Source of the DNA: Flintibacter faecis | GTDB lineage: Bacteria; Bacillota; Clostridia; Oscillospirales; Oscillospiraceae | NCBI RefSeq assembly: GCF_014287875.1 | Contig: NZ_JACOPN010000003.1 | Span: 62,001-126,000 of the forward strand | Reading direction: 5' to 3' | Length of the DNA: 64,000 bases | Part shown: positions 60,584 through 64,000 of the stretch, piece after piece | How positions within the stretch are numbered: the stretch's first letter is position 1 | Layout: the number at the start of each line of letters is the position of its first letter | The notes under the pieces: generated by a model | The model's database searches: none | What the model saw: only the letters and a program-made list of their open reading frames with translations | What the model was told of the DNA's origin: nothing | Program-made: the position numbers and the translations under genes

Positions 60584-61702
60584 CTATTTTTCAAACAGAT
60601 GCAGCAGATATCCGTAGCCCTCGGCCTCCATTTTTTCATAGGGGACGAAGCGCAGGGCCGCGCTGTTGATGCAGTAGCGCACGCCGTTGGGCGACTCCGG
60701 ATCGCCGGTGAACACATGACCAAGGTGAGAATCTCCGGCGCGGCTTCTGACCTCCGTGCGACGCATCCCGTGGCTCAGATCCTCTTTCTCCACCACGGCA
60801 GGACCCTCAATGGGCTTTGTAAAGGCGGGCCAGCCGCAGCCGCTTTCATACTTATCCGTGGAGGAAAAGAGCGGCTCGCCGGTGACGACATCCACATAGA
60901 TGCCCTTTTCAAACTTGTCCCAGAACTCGCCCGTGAAGGCGCGCTCCGTGCCGCTCTCCTGCGTGACGCGGTACTGCTCCGCCGTCAGCTCGTCACGAAT
61001 GGACTCCGCCGCGGGCTTCTGATAGTCGCCCGGGTCGATGCGCAGTTTGGAGAAGAGCTCCATCTCCGCGCGCGGGATGTGGCAGTAGCCGTTCGGATTC
61101 TTTTCGAGGTAGTTCTGGTGATATTCCTCGGCGGGATAGTAGTTCTTGAGCGGGCCGATCTCCACAAAGAATTTCTCGCTGCGGCTGCGCTCGATCTCCG
61201 CGATGCGCTTCACCGTTTCTCTCGCGCTTTCATTGGTGAAGTAAACGCCGGTCTGGTACTGGCTGCCCCGGTCGTTGCCCTGCCGGTTTTGTACCGTGGG
61301 GTCGATGACATAGAAGTATGCCAGCAGAAGCGCATCGAGGCTCACCTGCTCGGGGTCGTATTCCACCCGCACGGTCTCCCGAAAGCCGGTCTCTCCCTTG
61401 CAGACGGTCTTGTAATCGGCGTCCGCCTCACAGGTGCCGTTGGCGTAGCCGCTCTCGGCATCGATGACGCCGGGGATGGACTGCATCAGCTGTTCCATGC
61501 CCCAGAAGCAGCCGCCCGCCAGATAGATGACATTTTCCGTGGTATCCATATAGGTGATCTCCTCGTCAGACTGGTCAAAAGCCAGTCCGTCCATGTTTGT
61601 TTCCTGTCCGCTCTTTTCCTTCGGCACAGTCTGCCGCCCGGCGGCGCAGCCGCTGAGCAGCAGCACTGCGGCGAAAAGCAGGGCCAATACGCTTCGATGC
61701 AT
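60584..61702 (-). CDS. msrAB: Lipoprotein MsrA-MsrB fusion methionine sulfoxide reductase
   Basis: The 372-residue protein has a lipoprotein signal with lipobox LSGC (Cys19), an MsrA domain with GGCFWGMEQ (Cys65) and an MsrB domain with [10 protein letters not shown] and the catalytic [11 protein letters not shown] (Cys344). It would reduce both S and R methionine sulfoxide outside the membrane. The MsrB part lacks the two CxxC zinc pairs. AAAGGAGG precedes ATG 61702. Codon use here and in the next three genes is less C-extreme than in the neighbouring chromosome. Confidence 0.95.
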   Translation of the reverse strand: MHRSVLALLFAAVLLLSGCAAGRQTVPKEKSGQETNMDGLAFDQSDEEITYMDTTENVIYLAGGCFWGMEQLMQSIPGVIDAESGYANGTCEADADYKTVCKGETGFRETVRVEYDPEQVSLDALLLAYFYVIDPTVQNRQGNDRGSQYQTGVYFTNESARETVKRIAEIERSRSEKFFVEIGPLKNYYPAEEYHQNYLEKNPNGYCHIPRAEMELFSKLRIDPGDYQKPAAESIRDELTAEQYRVTQESGTERAFTGEFWDKFEKGIYVDVVTGEPLFSSTDKYESGCGWPAFTKPIEGPAVVEKEDLSHGMRRTEVRSRAGDSHLGHVFTGDPESPNGVRYCINSAALRFVPYEKMEAEGYGYLLHLFEK

Positions 61703-61800
61703 CGCGTTTCCTCCTTTCAGGGGAAGCTGGGCTCACTCCGCCCCTTCGTGCGCCGGGGACAATGCAATGGCGCGCAGCAGGCGCTTTTTTAAATCTCAGG

Positions 61801-62754
61801 TCAGCCCATATCGGCGGCGAGGGCCTGGTCGATGAGCTTTTGCAGCGTCTCCGCCTGATTCTTTTCCGTGACGGCACCCACAATGGGCTCACCCACGATG
61901 TTGCCGTTGCGGTCGACTACATAGGTGGTGGGATAGGCGAAGACATTCTCCACAAACTTACCGGCATCGCCGCCGGAGCCGAAATAGATGTTTTGATAGG
62001 TCGCGCCCTTCTTGGCAAGCACCTCCTTCGCCTCGGCGATGGCCTTCTCGTCGCCGTCGAGAGTAAAGGAGTTGATGCCGATGAGCGCGCCGCCCTTCTC
62101 CGCAAGCTCCTTGTTCAGCGCGTCCAGTTCGGAAAGCTCGCCCACGCAGGGATTGCAGGTGGTGAACCAGAAATTCACTACGGTAACGGCGTTGCCGGAG
62201 AACAGCTCGTCGCTCTTCACCGTGTTGCCATCCAGGTCTTTCCCTTCAAAGGCGGGGAACTTCTGCATACTGCCGTCGTCGGGAGGGGTGCTCGTGTCGC
62301 TGCCCGCGGGCATGCTCATATCGCCGTCCATGGATTTCTGCATGATCTCGGGATACTTCTCTTCCAGCTCGGTCAGCCTGTTTTCAATATTGCTGATCTC
62401 CGTGGCTGACTCCTTCAGCCACTCATACTCCTTGTCGGTGAACTGCTCTTTCTCGGTCTCGACGGTATCCAGCAGGAAGTCGCCGTAGTTTTTCCCGTCC
62501 TCGATCATGCCCTTGTCAGCCTCCATAAAGACCTTTTCCCACAGCTCGGTCTTTTCCGACAGGATCGCGTTCTCCCGCTCCAGCAGCTCCTTGTGCAGGG
62601 CGAGCGCCTCCTCGGCGGTTTTCGGCTCGCCGGTCATGGCGGAGCTGTTGCCGCTCATGTCGCCCATCTTGTCATTGTTCTTCGTGCCGCAGGCGGCTAG
62701 AGCCAGCACCATCAGCACGGCAAGCGCCAGTGTAAAAATTCTCTTCCTGTTCAT
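61801..62754 (-). CDS. TlpA-like thioredoxin-fold lipoprotein
   Basis: The 317-residue protein has lipobox LAAC (Cys22), a helical region (about 45-140) rich in Glu/Lys, a short Pro/Ser linker, and a C-terminal TlpA/redoxin domain (about 165-315) with active site C200-N-P-C203 in FWFTTCNPCVGEL and the cis-proline in AYPTTYVVDRNG. It is a likely direct reductant for MsrAB, 98 bases upstream of it. ATG 62754 overlaps the Fe-S gene stop (ATGA). The N-terminal helical domain is unusual for TlpA proteins. Confidence 0.9.
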   Translation of the reverse strand: MNRKRIFTLALAVLMVLALAACGTKNNDKMGDMSGNSSAMTGEPKTAEEALALHKELLERENAILSEKTELWEKVFMEADKGMIEDGKNYGDFLLDTVETEKEQFTDKEYEWLKESATEISNIENRLTELEEKYPEIMQKSMDGDMSMPAGSDTSTPPDDGSMQKFPAFEGKDLDGNTVKSDELFSGNAVTVVNFWFTTCNPCVGELSELDALNKELAEKGGALIGINSFTLDGDEKAIAEAKEVLAKKGATYQNIYFGSGGDAGKFVENVFAYPTTYVVDRNGNIVGEPIVGAVTEKNQAETLQKLIDQALAADMG

Positions 62755-63668
62755 TTTGATTCCTCCATCGTTGTTTTCTTTGTTGTTTCTTTCCCGTTGC
62801 CGAAGCCGTAACGGAAGCACACGGCGTTCGTCGGACAGGCGCGGATGCACATTCCGCAGCGGATGCACTCGGTATGGTTGGGGGTCCTGGTCACATCCAC
62901 GTCCATCTTGCAGGCCTTGGCGCATTTGCCGCAGGAAATGCACTTATTTTCGTCCACCTTCATCTGGAAGAGGGACACCTTGTTGAACAGCGCGTAGAAT
63001 GCGCCAAGCGGGCAGAGCCACTTGCAGAAAGGGCGGTAGAACACCACGCTCAGTGCGATCACCGTCAGCAAAATGCCGAGCTTCCAGGTGAAGAGCCTGC
63101 CCAGGGCCGCCCGGATGCCAGAGTTGGCAAGGGACAGCGGGATGGCCCCCTCCAGCACCCCCTGGGGGCAGAGGTATTTGCAGAAGAACGGGTCGCCCAT
63201 GCCCACATCGTTCACCAGGAACGCCGGCAGCAGGAACACCATCACCAGCAGTACAACGTACTTCAGATAGGTCAGGGGCCTGAGCTTCTTTGTGGAGAGC
63301 TTCTTTGTCGGGATCTTATGCAGCAGCTCCTGGAACCAGCCGAAGGGACACAGGAAGCCGCAGATAAAGCGCCCCAGCAGCACCCCCAGCAGGATGAGAA
63401 AGCCTGTGATATAATAGGAGAAGCTGAACTTGGACGAGCCCACCACCGCCTGAAACGCCCCGATGGGGCAGGCCCCGGACGCTGCCGGGCAGGAATAGCA
63501 GTTCAGCCCCGGCACGCAGACGGTCTTCCCTGCCCCCTGATACAGCCCGCCCTTGAGAAAGTTGGGCAGGTGCAGGTTTGTCAGCAGCGTCGCACCCGCC
63601 TGAATCCAGCCCCGGAAGCGGGACATGGTCTGCGAAACGCCTGAAAACTTTTTACCCAATGCCCACAC
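62751..63668 (-). CDS. Polytopic 4Fe-4S membrane protein (NapH/YccM-like)
   Basis: The 305-residue protein has about five transmembrane helices and many cysteines: CYSCPAASGACPIG, FICGFLCPFGWFQE, CKYLCPQG, FCKWLCPLG, then two ferredoxin clusters CISCGKCAKACKMD and CIRCGMCIRACP. CxxxCP membrane motifs with ferredoxin domains typify NapH/CcoG-like electron carriers. It could bring electrons from cytoplasmic ferredoxin to the outside thiol proteins in place of CcdA. The start is uncertain: GTG 63668 overlaps the upstream small gene, and ATG 63626 is possible. Confidence 0.88.
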   Translation of the reverse strand: MWALGKKFSGVSQTMSRFRGWIQAGATLLTNLHLPNFLKGGLYQGAGKTVCVPGLNCYSCPAASGACPIGAFQAVVGSSKFSFSYYITGFLILLGVLLGRFICGFLCPFGWFQELLHKIPTKKLSTKKLRPLTYLKYVVLLVMVFLLPAFLVNDVGMGDPFFCKYLCPQGVLEGAIPLSLANSGIRAALGRLFTWKLGILLTVIALSVVFYRPFCKWLCPLGAFYALFNKVSLFQMKVDENKCISCGKCAKACKMDVDVTRTPNHTECIRCGMCIRACPTNAVCFRYGFGNGKETTKKTTMEESK

Positions 63669-63798
63669 ACTCCAGACATAGTTTGATGGCTTTGCTCAGC
63701 ACCGTCGCCGCCTCGCCCCGCCAGACACCGAAGCACAGCATGGCGGCTCCGGCCACCAGCAGCACGATCTGCGCCGCCGTCTTTCTTTCCCAATTCAA
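63652..63798 (-). CDS. CD1871A-family small CXXC membrane protein
   Basis: A 48-residue protein read from TTG 63798 with GGTGAGG upstream. It starts with NWERKTAAQIVLLVAG, has one transmembrane helix, continues GVWRGEAATVLSKAIKLC and ends LECVGIG, so it carries a C-terminal C-L-E-C pair. This is the layout of the CD1871A CXXC family, which occurs next to Fe-S and TlpA genes in Clostridia. Function is unknown; the Cys pair suggests thiol or metal chemistry at the membrane. Its end overlaps the Fe-S gene start by 17 bases. Confidence 0.8.
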   Translation of the reverse strand: MNWERKTAAQIVLLVAGAAMLCFGVWRGEAATVLSKAIKLCLECVGIG

Positions 63799-63845
63799 AT
63801 ATCCTCACCCTTTCCGATGTTCTGCCCCCATCATAGCGCGGGGGA

Positions 63846-63902
63846 GTTAAAGTCTCTGTTAAGAACGAAAACTTAACGCAAACCTTATCTATTTTTGCTA
63901 TA
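63846..63902. promoter_or_regulatory. Divergent control region with GTTAA-type repeats
   Basis: GTTAA at 63846, GTTAA at 63858 and CTTAA at 63872 are spaced about one helical turn apart, as in OmpR-type response-regulator sites. An extended minus-10 box TGCTATAAT at about 63896-63904 drives the plus-strand regulator gene. Confidence 0.5.
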
Positions 63903-63945
63903 ATGAAAACAACACAAAAACGGAGAAATAAAAAGGAGGGCTCTC

Positions 63946-64000
63946 ATGCACCTTTTAGTAATTGAAGATGAGCGCGCCCTGTGCGAGACCATCGCCCGCA
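63946..64000 (+). CDS. Response regulator, 5' end only
   Basis: Eighteen codons are visible, MHLLVIEDERALCETIAR, the start of a receiver domain with the acidic EDE pocket. AAAAGGAGGG lies upstream. The wording is most like OmpR/PhoB-type regulators. It is divergent from the CD1871A-FeS-TlpA-MsrAB operon and cut off by the window end; a sensor kinase probably follows. Confidence 0.85.
   Translation, partial: MHLLVIEDERALCETIAR

Overview
This looks like a chromosomal segment of a GC-rich, endospore-forming, anaerobic Clostridia bacterium. A gut Oscillospiraceae-type genome (Flavonifractor / Lawsonibacter / Intestinimonas neighbourhood) is my inference from gene content and composition; I ran no search. 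The main supports are a complete eight-gene spoIIIA operon plus spoIIR, an LTA-synthase-type sulfatase, an Rrf2-iscS-iscU operon, a thioredoxin reductase without a recognisable NADPH motif, and CD1871A, 4Fe-4S, TlpA and MsrAB redox genes.

Layout. 1-2.2 kb: wreck of an integrative/mobilizable element (MobA/MobL-type relaxase tail fused by deletion to a serine recombinase with an internal stop). 2.3-9.6 kb, minus strand: nth, DUF2500, yczE-like, rarA, comEC, holA and rnmV (DNA repair, replication, DNA uptake). 9.7-13.1 kb: accessory stretch punctuated by palindromes with the core GGGACGGTTC, holding an Rpn-type nuclease, a MntA/HepT toxin-antitoxin pair and an SLH-CAP surface protein. 13.1-17.8 kb: spoIIIAA-AH. 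18.1-28.1 kb: pnuC-like transporter, lrp plus aminotransferase, thrH, DUF1015, ispE, spoIIR, recR, rpe, ilvA, separated by composite non-coding repeats. 28.3-32.3 kb: xpaC, telA, a TPM-domain protein with a Gly-rich tail, and a two-OB-fold SSB-like protein. 32.7-36.8 kb: potABCD. 37.0-43.2 kb: LTA synthase, a small unknown gene coupled to cstA, and two membrane proteins. 43.3-46.9 kb: flavodoxin-like protein and a three-gene gtr glucosylation module. 47.0-52.9 kb: rrf2-iscS-iscU, a 2.3 kb insertion with a second SLH-CAP gene and an IS3 remnant, then trxA-trxB. 53-60.4 kb: glnS, a threonine/serine dehydratase, DUF4230, a split ThrE-type exporter, nudC and an orphan CARF-nuclease (Card1/Can2, DUF1887). 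60.5-64 kb: MsrAB lipoprotein, TlpA lipoprotein, polyferredoxin membrane protein and a 48-residue CXXC protein, divergent from a response regulator cut by the window end.

How genes work together. The last cluster reads as an extracytoplasmic methionine-sulfoxide repair chain (membrane Fe-S protein to TlpA to MsrAB), probably under the divergent response regulator. trxA-trxB and isc lie side by side and cover cytoplasmic thiol and Fe-S maintenance. Two PLP dehydratases and a ThrE-type exporter offer several exits for threonine/serine. The two SLH-CAP genes, about 38 kb apart in inverted orientation with near-identical 3' flanks, are the most dynamic part of the window. No tRNA, rRNA or CRISPR array was seen.
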